Positions 45,620 through 54,300 of a DNA stretch of 64,000 nucleotides are shown one piece after another. The notes under the pieces were generated by a model. That model was not told the DNA's origin and did no database searches. It was given only the letters and a program-made list of their open reading frames with translations. A program made the translations under genes and the position numbers. The stretch's first letter is position 1, and each line of letters opens with the position of its first letter. The stretch lies in assembly GCA_029550925.1 (NCBI GenBank), contig JAKPGL010000135.1, forward strand, positions 19,962 through 83,961, in the 5' to 3' direction. This DNA comes from Planctomycetota bacterium (lineage in GTDB: Bacteria; Planctomycetota; Planctomycetia; Pirellulales; Thermoguttaceae).

Positions 45620-46402
45620 ATGGTTTCTACTATTTCGATTTTAGGAGGGCGCGGTAAAGACGGGCGTCTCGATGCCATCGACCGGATCGACCTTCGGATG
45701 GGGCAGGTCGTCAGCATTGTCGGTCCCACCGGATCGGGCAAAACCACGCTGATTAACGATATCGAACTGTTCGCCCATGAGGACACGCCTACTGGGCGGA
45801 CCATCCTGATCAACGGGGAGCCTGTTCCCCCGGAGTTTCGATATAACCCGGCCTGCAACCCGATCGCCCTGATCACCCAACATACGACGTTTCTTTCCGA
45901 TCTGCCGGTAGGCGAGTTTCTGGCCGCCCATTGCCGGGTCCGCAGCCGCAACGGCCAATCGGTTGATCTAGTAGCGCAGGCCCTGCAGTTTGCCAACCAG
46001 TTGACCGGCGAACCCATCGAGCCGACCTACCGCATGACGGAACTTTCCGGCGGCCAAACCAGAGCGCTGCTGATCGCCGACGCCGCCGTCATCTGCAGCA
46101 CGCCTGTGGTGCTCCTGGATGAAGTGGAAAACGCCGGCATCCACCGGGCGCGGGCCGTCGAACTTTTACGCCAACACCGAAAAATCTTTATCTTCGTAAC
46201 CCACGATCCGTGGATCGCGTTGCTCAGCGATTTCCGGATCGTCATGCAAGCCGGCCGAATTCTCCAAGTGCTCTCTACGAGCGACGAAGAACGGCATATT
46301 TCCTCCCACGTCCACCGATTGGACGACGCCCTTTGCCGACTGCGCGAAAAACTGCGCCAGGGAAGCCGTTTAACCGGAAGAGAACTTCAGGAGGTCGCAT
46401 GA
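45620..46402 (+). CDS. Soluble ABC-type ATPase
   Basis: A 260-aa stand-alone ABC ATPase: Walker A GPTGSGKTTLIND, Q-loop ITQHTTF, signature ELSGGQTRALLIADAAVI, Walker B VVLLDEVENAGIHRARA, switch THDPW. No membrane partner is encoded nearby and the sequence is not close to common importer or exporter subunits. AAGGAGAGGAG precedes the ATG. Its stop overlaps the next start (ATGA at 46399-46402), so the two are translationally coupled. In soluble roles such ATPases drive conformational change, as in Fe-S assembly (SufC) or methyl-coenzyme M reductase activation (component A2); which, if either, applies is unknown. Confidence 0.85.
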   Translation: MVSTISILGGRGKDGRLDAIDRIDLRMGQVVSIVGPTGSGKTTLINDIELFAHEDTPTGRTILINGEPVPPEFRYNPACNPIALITQHTTFLSDLPVGEFLAAHCRVRSRNGQSVDLVAQALQFANQLTGEPIEPTYRMTELSGGQTRALLIADAAVICSTPVVLLDEVENAGIHRARAVELLRQHRKIFIFVTHDPWIALLSDFRIVMQAGRILQVLSTSDEERHISSHVHRLDDALCRLREKLRQGSRLTGRELQEVA

Positions 46403-47100
46403 AACTGGTTATTTGCGCTGGTCCGGCAACGACCGGAAAAACATCGGTACTTCGGCATATCATCCGCAAACTCCTGGCCGTCGAACGCCGCCCCGCCTAT
46501 TTGAAGCTGGACGTGCAGTTCGCGGAGGAAGACGAGTTGCTGGCCAAGGAGTTCGACATCCCTACCAAAAAGGTCTATAGCGGCGAACTCTGCCCGGACC
46601 ATTGCCATGTCATGGTCCTCGGCGATGCGATCCGCTGGGCCGAACGAGCCGGCAGCGAAGTGCTCCTGGTGGAAACCGCCGGGCTTTGTCTGCGATGTTC
46701 CCCCTATGTCAACGGCAGCCTAGGGCTGGTCGTGCTGGAAGCCACCAGCGGCATGAACTTGCCCCTGAAAGTCGGGCCGATGTTGTCGTTGGCCGATACG
46801 GCTGTGGTAACCAAGATCGACCGCGTCTCCCAGGCGGAGCGGGAAGTTTTTCGCTGTCGGATTCAAGACGTCGCCCCACATGTCTTGGTGCGCGAGGTGA
46901 ACGCCCTGCACGGAATCGGCGTCGATCCGCTGGTGGCGCAGGTGTTGCAAACGCCCGATACGGTCGAACCTCTGCTCCTGCGAGGCAATCCGCCGGTAGG
47001 CACATGCACCATCTGCGTAGGTCGGCGGGAGATCGGCTGGCAGGCCCATTTCGGCGTCGTCCGTCCCCTGGAAAACCAAACTTTTTATCGCGGCGAATAA
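46399..47100 (+). CDS. G3E-type P-loop GTPase with three Cys pairs
   Basis: A 233-aa SIMIBI/G3E-type GTPase, related in layout to HypB, UreG and CobW metallochaperones: P-loop GPATTGKTS (8-16), a VETAGLC switch region and VVTKIDRV as the base-specificity loop. Three Cys pairs stand out: C65/C69 (ELCPDHCH), C97/C100 (LCLRC) and C203/C206 (CTICVGRR), a likely metal or Fe-S binding set. The ATG at 46399 has AGGAGG four bases upstream and overlaps the ABC stop; the long open frame further upstream overlaps the ABC gene and is not used. It lies in the middle of the three-gene operon. Confidence 0.85.
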   Translation: MKLVICAGPATTGKTSVLRHIIRKLLAVERRPAYLKLDVQFAEEDELLAKEFDIPTKKVYSGELCPDHCHVMVLGDAIRWAERAGSEVLLVETAGLCLRCSPYVNGSLGLVVLEATSGMNLPLKVGPMLSLADTAVVTKIDRVSQAEREVFRCRIQDVAPHVLVREVNALHGIGVDPLVAQVLQTPDTVEPLLLRGNPPVGTCTICVGRREIGWQAHFGVVRPLENQTFYRGE

Positions 47101-47124
47101 CCTTCTGGAGGGAAAACATTCCGT

Positions 47125-47850
47125 ATGCATCCAAACAGGTTTTCTTTGCCCGGTTTGAACTGCGGGCTATGTGGATATCGAACGTGTGAAGAATTCCAAC
47201 AATCGTTGGCCAGTTCGCCGGAGCTGATCCGTCGATGCATCCACTTGTCCAGCGATCGGGCGGCGTCCGATTCCCCGCTCATGCCATCTGCCGAGGTTTC
47301 TGCCCCGTCGGCCCCCGCTACCGATCACGACGCTCAGGAGGGCCAGGGCCGGTTGCCTGTCCTCTGCACTCCTGCGAAACCCTCCTGGCGGGACAGCCTG
47401 GACCGGGAGTTCGATTTCTATCTGGAACATTTTCCCGAAGAACCCGGACCGCGGGAAATCATCCTACCGCATAACCCGCTGATCACCCGCGAACTAGAAG
47501 TCCAGGTGGGCGACATCCTGATCGGTCGGCCTTTGGGGATGTCCTGCGGGTGTCCGATCACTCATTGCGGGGTGGCGATGCATGTGGATCACCGAACCGG
47601 CGTCATCGTCTGGTGCGTTACCGGGCCGTTGGGGCCAAGACAAAAGGGATTCAAAGACCTCGGTTATTACATCGCCGAAGGCTACGAAGGCCTCGTCTAT
47701 CTGGCACGCACAGAATTGAAAGTGGGCATGCGCTATTTCTTTCAGCCGCGGATGTGTATGCTCCAATGGCGCCACAGCGGCCTGCTCAACTATCTCTGCC
47801 GACAACGCGACGGCTATCAGGTCCGCCTGGAGGGACTCTGGATCGGCTAA
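47125..47850 (+). CDS. 4Fe-4S domain protein of the ABC/GTPase operon
   Basis: A 241-aa protein. The N-terminus carries C13-x2-C16-x4-C21-x16-C38 in LNCGLCGYRTCEEF, the 4Fe-4S motif found in RnfB and corrinoid iron-sulfur proteins. A linker (about 45-80) leads to an unrecognised domain with another Cys set, C141-x-C143-x4-C148 (SCGCPITHCGVAMHVDH). No membrane segment is present. It begins 24 bases after the GTPase gene with GGAGGG about twelve bases before its ATG, and is followed by a terminator. It may be the cluster-bearing or target-binding partner of the two NTPases; function unknown. Confidence 0.82.
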   Translation: MHPNRFSLPGLNCGLCGYRTCEEFQQSLASSPELIRRCIHLSSDRAASDSPLMPSAEVSAPSAPATDHDAQEGQGRLPVLCTPAKPSWRDSLDREFDFYLEHFPEEPGPREIILPHNPLITRELEVQVGDILIGRPLGMSCGCPITHCGVAMHVDHRTGVIVWCVTGPLGPRQKGFKDLGYYIAEGYEGLVYLARTELKVGMRYFFQPRMCMLQWRHSGLLNYLCRQRDGYQVRLEGLWIG

Positions 47851-47939
47851 TCCTGCCGATGGTTTCCGCTCCCCAGAGGTCGCCGGGGAGAGAACCAATC
47901 GCTCTTCTTGTTGCCCGGCGGAAGGTCCCGGAATACAAT

Positions 47940-47984
47940 AGACCAACATCGTCCCCGCCGAAGGGACGAACCGGTCTTTTTTTT
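47940..47984 (+). terminator. Terminator of the ABC/GTPase/Fe-S operon
   Basis: GACC...CGTCCC pairs with GGGACG...GGTC around an internal loop, followed by eight T residues (47977-47984). It lies 90 bases after the Fe-S gene and 26 bases before the next start, so the operon ends here. Confidence 0.75.
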
Positions 47985-48010
47985 CCTGGCTTTCTGACGG
48001 GGAGTACACA

Positions 48011-50233
48011 ATGCTTCGCGCCATGTTTTGGATTGGTTGGTTGGCGGCCGCATGGGCAGACGTTCCGGCCGTCCATTCCGCAGAGGGGGCGGCTGGAAAA
48101 GACGCCGTAGGCAATCGGCTCGGTTATTTGGAGGCGTTTTGCGATCCATTTTATCCGGGGCTGGGGACGGCCCGACTGGCCACGCCGCAATGGGTCGGCG
48201 CCGAAGGCGTCGAAGCCGTCCTGGTCCTGGCTATCGACGACCTTCGCTTCACTGATCCCAAAGAGAGACGGCCGGAGCATTACGAAGCGTATCTTCGGCC
48301 GATCCTGGATCGGCTGAAAAAGATCGACGGACGTACACCGGTCAGCCTGATGACCACCTGGTTCGCAGAGGTGCATCCGCTTTTTACCCGCTGGCTCCAG
48401 GAGGGTTGCACCCTGGAAGTGCATACCCGGACGCACGCTTGCCCGCTTTTGCAGAAGCGGGATTTTGCCGCCGCCAGGGCAAGCTACGAGGAGTGCGTCG
48501 ATCAATTGACCAAACTTTTGGGCAAGCAGCCGGTGGCGTTCCGGATGCCCTGCTGCGATTCGATGAACTCGCCCAGCCCGCGGTTCTACGCCGAACTGTT
48601 CAACCAGCGGACCGCGGAAGGCCGATTCCTCCAGGCCGATTCTTCTGTGTTTTTGGTGTTTACCTCCCAGGACCCCGCCCTGCCGCGCAGCTCGGTGCTG
48701 GACGAATCGGGCCAGCAGCGGTTCCGAAAATATCTGCCGAAAGATCGGCTCATGGGCAATTATGTGGAAAATTATCCCTATCCCTGGACGATCGATCGGC
48801 TTTGCTGGGAAGTGCCGGCCGTAATGCCCAGCGATTGGGAAGCCCATCAGGCCCACGGCGACAAAAACCCTAAAACCGTCCAGGACTGGAAAGCCGCCGT
48901 GGATTTGGTCGTGGCCAAGCAGGGCGTCTGGGCCATGTGCTTCCATCCGTATGAGTGGATTGCCAACAGTCAGGTCCTGGACGTGGTGGAATATGCGGCC
49001 AGCCGATATGCGGGCAAGGTGCTCTTTTTGAATTTCCGGGAGCTGCTGGATCGACTGACGCAAAATGCTCTGGGCGGCGTGCCGCTCCGAGCGGCCGACG
49101 GCCAGGATAACGGCGTTCGTCTTCTGGACCTGAACGCCGACGGATGGATGGATGTGGTGATTGGGAATGAAAAGGTTCGGCAGACCCGGCTTTGGTCGCC
49201 CAAGGAACGTCGGTGGATAGTGGGCGATTTTCCGGCGGCGATTGTTCAGCGGGGGCCGGATGGTAAACGCCTGCCCACAGGAGTTCGCTTCGGAGTGCTT
49301 CGGCCAGGCGGCATGGCCAGCATCCTGGTTCGCAGTGAAAGTTGTGCGGGACTTTGGCATTTTGACGGCAGCCGGTGGGTCCAGCAGCCGGACGGCCTGG
49401 CCGGTTTGGAAATCGGCCAGCCCGGCCAACCCGCCCAGCCGATCTTTACTTGCCGGGCGGGCCGGGATCAGGGCGCCCGGCTTTGGGACATCGACGGGGA
49501 CGGTCGCTGCGAGTTGATCGTCGGCGGGCCGGCCGGTCAGGCGGTGTTTCGGTACCAGGAGGGAAGGACGCCTTGCTGGCAGAAATTGCCCTATCGGCTT
49601 CCGGAGGGTACCGCGGTGGTCGATGCCGAGGGACGGGACGCCGGGCTTCGGCTGGTGGATTTAAATGGGGATGGCAAGCTGGATGTGGTGTTTTCGGACG
49701 TCCGGCGGTATGGCATTTATTTGTTTACATCGCCGGAGGCCGGCTGGGGCCAGACTGTGGTTTCCGTCGAGCGGACCGATCCGAACGATTTTGCTAAGCT
49801 AGTTGCTTCCCTTCAGGCCGATGAAAAGAAGCCCAAGGGGGCGGAAAAGCCGGCGTCGAAAGGGGCTTCTGGTTCTGGGACGGCAGCCGCCTACCCCAGG
49901 CTTTCCATCCTGCCGCCTTTTGTGCGGGCCGACGGAACGAATAACGGCGCTAGTTTTGCCCATGGGGCTTTGTGGGTACAGAATGAAGATACCGGCGGCT
50001 TGCTGCCCTCTCATGTAGCCCGCTGGACGTTGCAAGAACTGCTGGAATGGGGAAAAACGTCTCCACACCCTCTGCCGGGTTCCGAGAAGCCCGTCTCGTC
50101 GGTCGAAGGTGACAGGGGCGCTAGAATCCGGTCGGTATCTTCCGGTAACGACGGTCGGGGAACGTCTCCGACAGATGCAACCCCGTCTGGAATACCAGCA
50201 GCCTCCCCGCCGCCCTGTCGGGACTGCCAATGA
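48011..50233 (+). CDS. Exported polysaccharide-deacetylase-like/FG-GAP protein
   Basis: A 740-aa exported protein. After a short signal, residues about 60-370 form a NodB-type deacetylase domain with D76-D77 (LAIDDLRF), the metal pair H138 and H142 (HTRTH) and FRMPCC; the catalytic residues are kept. Then come three FG-GAP/VCBS calcium-type repeats (DLNADGWMD, DIDGDGRCE, DLNGDGKLD) of a beta-propeller. The last 70 residues, ending PPPCRDCQ, look unstructured and unlike the rest, so the original C-terminus may be lost. GGGGAG precedes the ATG. It likely removes acetyl groups from a polymer outside the cell; substrate unknown. Confidence 0.85.
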   Translation: MLRAMFWIGWLAAAWADVPAVHSAEGAAGKDAVGNRLGYLEAFCDPFYPGLGTARLATPQWVGAEGVEAVLVLAIDDLRFTDPKERRPEHYEAYLRPILDRLKKIDGRTPVSLMTTWFAEVHPLFTRWLQEGCTLEVHTRTHACPLLQKRDFAAARASYEECVDQLTKLLGKQPVAFRMPCCDSMNSPSPRFYAELFNQRTAEGRFLQADSSVFLVFTSQDPALPRSSVLDESGQQRFRKYLPKDRLMGNYVENYPYPWTIDRLCWEVPAVMPSDWEAHQAHGDKNPKTVQDWKAAVDLVVAKQGVWAMCFHPYEWIANSQVLDVVEYAASRYAGKVLFLNFRELLDRLTQNALGGVPLRAADGQDNGVRLLDLNADGWMDVVIGNEKVRQTRLWSPKERRWIVGDFPAAIVQRGPDGKRLPTGVRFGVLRPGGMASILVRSESCAGLWHFDGSRWVQQPDGLAGLEIGQPGQPAQPIFTCRAGRDQGARLWDIDGDGRCELIVGGPAGQAVFRYQEGRTPCWQKLPYRLPEGTAVVDAEGRDAGLRLVDLNGDGKLDVVFSDVRRYGIYLFTSPEAGWGQTVVSVERTDPNDFAKLVASLQADEKKPKGAEKPASKGASGSGTAAAYPRLSILPPFVRADGTNNGASFAHGALWVQNEDTGGLLPSHVARWTLQELLEWGKTSPHPLPGSEKPVSSVEGDRGARIRSVSSGNDGRGTSPTDATPSGIPAASPPPCRDCQ

Positions 50234-50316
50234 GACCTGATTTCGCCAGATCACCGCTGCCTGGACTGCCGCTAGAGCAGGAATAGCAGGTTTGGCCATT
50301 CGGCTAACATGTTGCC

Positions 50317-50907
50317 TTATTTGTATTGCTTGGCGAAGTATTCTTTGCTGCCTTGCGGGTCGGCTTTCATGCCGGGTTGGCCTTCTTGCCAATTGGCGGG
50401 GCAGACTTCGCCATGCTGTTCGTAGTGCTGCAAGGCTTTGACCACGCGGAGCGTTTCGGCCACGCTACGGCCCAGGGCCAAATTGTTGATCACTTCATAT
50501 TGGACGATTCCCTCTCGGTCGATCAGGAACAACCCCCGCAGCGCCACGCCGCTGGGCAGCAACACTCCATAGGCGGTAGAAATCTTTTTATCCAGATCGG
50601 AAACGAGCGGATAATGGATTTTCCCCAATCCGCCTTCCGAACGGGGGGTGTTCCGCCAGGCCAGGTGGGTGTAATGGCTATCGACGGAACAACCAAGGAT
50701 TTGCACGTTCAGCTTTTCAAACTCTTCGATCGCGTCGGAAAAGGCGATGATTTCCGTCGGACATACAAAAGTAAAATCCAGCGGATAGAAAAACAACACC
50801 ACATATTTGCCGCGGTATTGCGAAAGGGATATTTCCTGGAACTCGCCGTCGGGCATGACGGCCTGGGCCTTGAAATCCGGGGCTGGAGAATTGACAAGGA
50901 CGCTCAT
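50317..50907 (-). CDS. 2-Cys peroxiredoxin (AhpC/Prx1 type)
   Basis: A 196-aa typical 2-Cys peroxiredoxin that reduces hydrogen peroxide and organic peroxides in the cytoplasm. The peroxidatic Cys is C49 in [10 protein letters not shown] and the resolving Cys C169 in EVCPANW. The ATG at 50907 has GGAGG seven bases upstream; an open frame 13 codons longer has no such site. No ahpF or other reductase gene is adjacent, so thioredoxin is the probable reductant. Confidence 0.96.
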   Translation of the reverse strand: MSVLVNSPAPDFKAQAVMPDGEFQEISLSQYRGKYVVLFFYPLDFTFVCPTEIIAFSDAIEEFEKLNVQILGCSVDSHYTHLAWRNTPRSEGGLGKIHYPLVSDLDKKISTAYGVLLPSGVALRGLFLIDREGIVQYEVINNLALGRSVAETLRVVKALQHYEQHGEVCPANWQEGQPGMKADPQGSKEYFAKQYK

Positions 50908-51321
50908 GGTGTTCCTCCATCTGTCAAGGATTGGAATCCAACGCAACTGTTTTCCTCGCAGGCGACGTTGACCGCGAAAACCATTCTGGGTGTCCTACTC
51001 TGTCTGGCTGTGGAAAGTATTTTATCCTGAACGGCCAAAGGGGCAAGGGATCGACCAGGGCATTGAGGGGCAAGATTCTCTTTAACCTTTTTGAAGACAA
51101 CGAGTTATAAAAAACAGTTAGAATAGAAAAAAATAAGAACCCGCTTCCCTCGTCCTTCCGGAAAAAAGGAGGCCCGCCAGGGATTCGCCCGGAATCGCTG
51201 GCGGGCCGGTTTGGACGTGGGGTTTCCCAATTCTCCGGGGAAACCCCTCAAGGGGAGGAGGTATGGAACGGAGGACCGTGTGATAAGTGGCAGGGCCCTC
51301 GGCGGTATTGGGCCGACGGCC
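50908..51321. other. Intergenic region with secretin terminator
   Basis: A 414-base gap between two minus-strand genes. It contains the terminator at 51162-51207; the AT-rich part (about 51080-51140) is the best place for the peroxiredoxin promoter, though no box pair is clear. No gene seen. Confidence 0.6.
51162..51207 (-). terminator. Terminator of the secretin gene
   Basis: On the minus strand a long stem (GGCCCGCCAG with CTGGCGGGCC, extended by GATTC/GAATC) is followed by six T residues (A-run at 51162-51167 on plus). It lies 115 bases after the secretin stop and should end that transcript. Confidence 0.85.
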
Positions 51322-54300
51322 TTATGGGAGGATGCCCAATCGTTCCTCTTCTTCCTCTTGGATGATGATACGAGGAGTAACCATCATCATCAGGCTGGAA
51401 GAATCTCGACCGATGCCGACGTTTTTGAACAGGCGATTCACATAAGGAATCTTATTCAGCATCGGTACGCCGAATTCCCGACGTTGTTCGCTGAGGCGTT
51501 TGATGCCGCCCAGGAGCACCGTACCGCCGTCCGGCACGCTGACCGTCGTAGTTACCGTTACGAAGGAGAAGGTAGGCAACTGCACGGTCGTGCCTTCCCG
51601 ACGGACGGTCTTAGAACTGCTTTTCTTGGTGTTGTCGTTAGGCGTCTCCTGATTGCCTTCCGAGGAGGATTCCTCGCTGGAGGTCTCCGAGCCGGTGAAG
51701 GTGAAAGTGTTCACCTCGTCGATCTTGCTGAAGAATGGCACCACGGTGAGCCGAACGAACCGACGGTCGTTCGAGACCACGGCCTGGACGGTCAGGAAGG
51801 TGCCTTCGTTCAGCACGACGATGACCGGCTGCTGAGCGGCGGCAAAGTCGCCCACCACCGGAATCACGCTGATGACGAACGGGCTTTGCGAGGTGTCGGA
51901 GACGAACGCCTGCTGTCCGTTGAACAGCGTTACCTTCGGCGCCTGGAGGATATTGGTCCGGGTATCGCCTTGGGCCGCCTGGATGAAGAAGAAGGCTTCG
52001 ATCTCGCTCAGGATGGCAAAACCGATCTGAGCTCCAGGGTTCGATCCAGCAGGAAAGCCGCCGAATTGAGGAATGGTCAGGGCGAAACTGTCTTGCCGGA
52101 ACGGTATATCCAGGTCGGCCGAGAAATTGCCCAGATTGATGCCGGCGCCGGCGGTGTTCAGACCGGCCACAGTGCTTTGGTTGCGTTTGAGGTCCCGGTC
52201 TTGGGTATTCCTGGGATAATCTTGTTCATAGGTTTGGTTGGTGTACTGAGTGGAAACGGTGGGATCGCGCCGACCAAAGATTTGGTACGGTCGATCGTTG
52301 TTGTCGTTGATGTCGAAGTCGAAATCGACGCCGATCCGTTCGAAGAAGTTATCCATCAGGGTGATGAAACGGACCTCGATGGTAACCTGGAGGTCTTGGA
52401 GACGACGGAGTTGCTCCAAGAGATCGACGATTTCCTCGTGGACTTCCTGGGTTTGGCTGACCACGATGCTCAGGTTGACCGGGAAGGAAGCGATGGACCC
52501 AGGACCGCCCAAATCGGTCCAGCTATTGGGGCGGACCGTAGAGGTGATCAAGTCGATGAGGCTATCGAAGTCGGCTTGCACGCCGCCGCCGAGTCCGCCA
52601 GGTCCGAACATGAGCGGCGCTCCGGTGCGCGGACCGGCAGAGGCCGCTCCAGCAGCCCCGCCAGTGGCCTGTTGCATTTGCGCCAGGATGGCCGGGCTGA
52701 CCATAGCGGTATTCGGGGCGCCCTCTCGGCTGGCGACGACCGCCAGAGGCGCACCCGCTCCGCCCGCCCACGCAGGCATTCCTCCGTAGCCGACCGCTCC
52801 CAAAGCGTCATGATACGCACCGGCCAGTCCCATCCGCGGGTTGGGCGTAAAGTTCGGGATGGGAATCACCAAGTCCGCCACCGGATAGCTTACCGTATAG
52901 ACCTCTCCCGACCGTGCCTGTTCGCTGGTGATCTTCAGCACTTCGTCTTTGATCACATAGCTCAGATGCAACGGTTGCAGGATCAGGTTTAAGGCGCTTT
53001 TCAGCGACACCTCGTGGGTCAGACTGACCGTCACGGGGGTGTCGGTGGTAACGCCTTCCTCGGCTAAACCTTGGGGGTCCAGATGCAAGTTCACATCGGC
53101 CAGTTTGGCCAGGTACTCCATCACCGTGGAGAGCGGCGCATTCTTGAAATCGAGCGTAACCGGCGTTTTGAGTTTCCGTTCGATTTCCAATTCTCGCTCC
53201 GACATGCCGCGGCGGCGGTCCGCCAGGTATTTGGAGCGGGATTTCGTCAGTTGGGCCCACTCCTTGGCGTCCGGAAATACCAGCGGATTCCGGTCGCCCA
53301 CCGGGATGGCCAGGCTGGCATCGACTTCGGCCAACCGATCCGCAAATGACCGTTCTTTTTCTTCCTGAATTCGCAGATTGTTAAAATACCTCCGGACGAA
53401 CTTCGACTGCGTCATCAGTTGCATGGTAACCGGACTATCCGGATCGAGTTGGTAAGCTCGCTTGGCCATCACTTCCGCCTCAGCAAACCGCTGCTCATCC
53501 ATCAGCCGATTGTATTCATCGACCATGGCGGCCAGTTTTTGCTGGATTTCCAGTTTGGTCATCTGGCTGCGCGCAAGGTCTTCTTCGACCCGCGTATTCT
53601 GTTCTTCCAATTCGATCCGGGATCGGTTCTCTTCGACATATTTGCGCGTCAGTTCGATGTCCCGGTCGATCCGACGCAACAGTTGCGCCCGGGCGTTCGG
53701 ATCCAATCCCTGGGCGGCTTCGATTCGTTTACGAGTTTCTGTAAGCACGGCAAGTGCGCCCCGGGGATCCGTTTCTCGGAGTTTCAACGCGGCGCTTTCC
53801 TGCTGAGCCACCTCGGCATGGACCTGCCGCAACAGGGCCTGCTGCCGGGCCATCGCCTCGTCGATCATACCGCCCCCCGGCGGCGTCGTCCTCGTGAACA
53901 ACGGCATATATTCCTGAAGCCGTTGACGGCTAACCGGGTCCATCTCGTGCTCATATTTCGCCGCCTCGCGGAACAGCCGAATGGCCGTCTCGTTATCCCG
54001 GTTCCGCAACGCTTCTTCCGCCTGCCGGAGCAGGGCCACTCCTACACTGTTGCTCCCCTCCGAACCGGCAGGGGCCCCAGTCGTAGCTCCCGCCCAGACA
54101 TTCCGGGTGGAATCCTGGCGGGGATCATACAAAGCCTGGTTGGCCCGCTGATCCTCATACGGCCCACCTGCCTGGGAAACCGGAAATTGGCCGCCAGCCG
54201 GTTGCACCGGATACCGCTGCTGCCGACGCGCCTGTTCTATCTGCCGAAGCAACGTCTCCGGTCGTGCGTCGAACGGCCCATAGCTAACGCCCAATCGGCT

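Noticed and set aside
46210..46398. Longer GTPase start inside the ABC ATPase gene
   Set aside because: The open frame extends upstream, but the P-loop should be at the N-terminus and AGGAGG lies four bases before the ATG at 46399.
47786..49429. A 547-codon antisense frame over the deacetylase gene
   Set aside because: The plus-strand frame has intact NodB and FG-GAP motifs; the antisense frame has none and crosses the operon terminator.
51211..52992. A 593-codon plus-strand frame over the secretin end
   Set aside because: It overlaps the highly conserved secretin barrel, crosses the terminator and has no recognisable domain.
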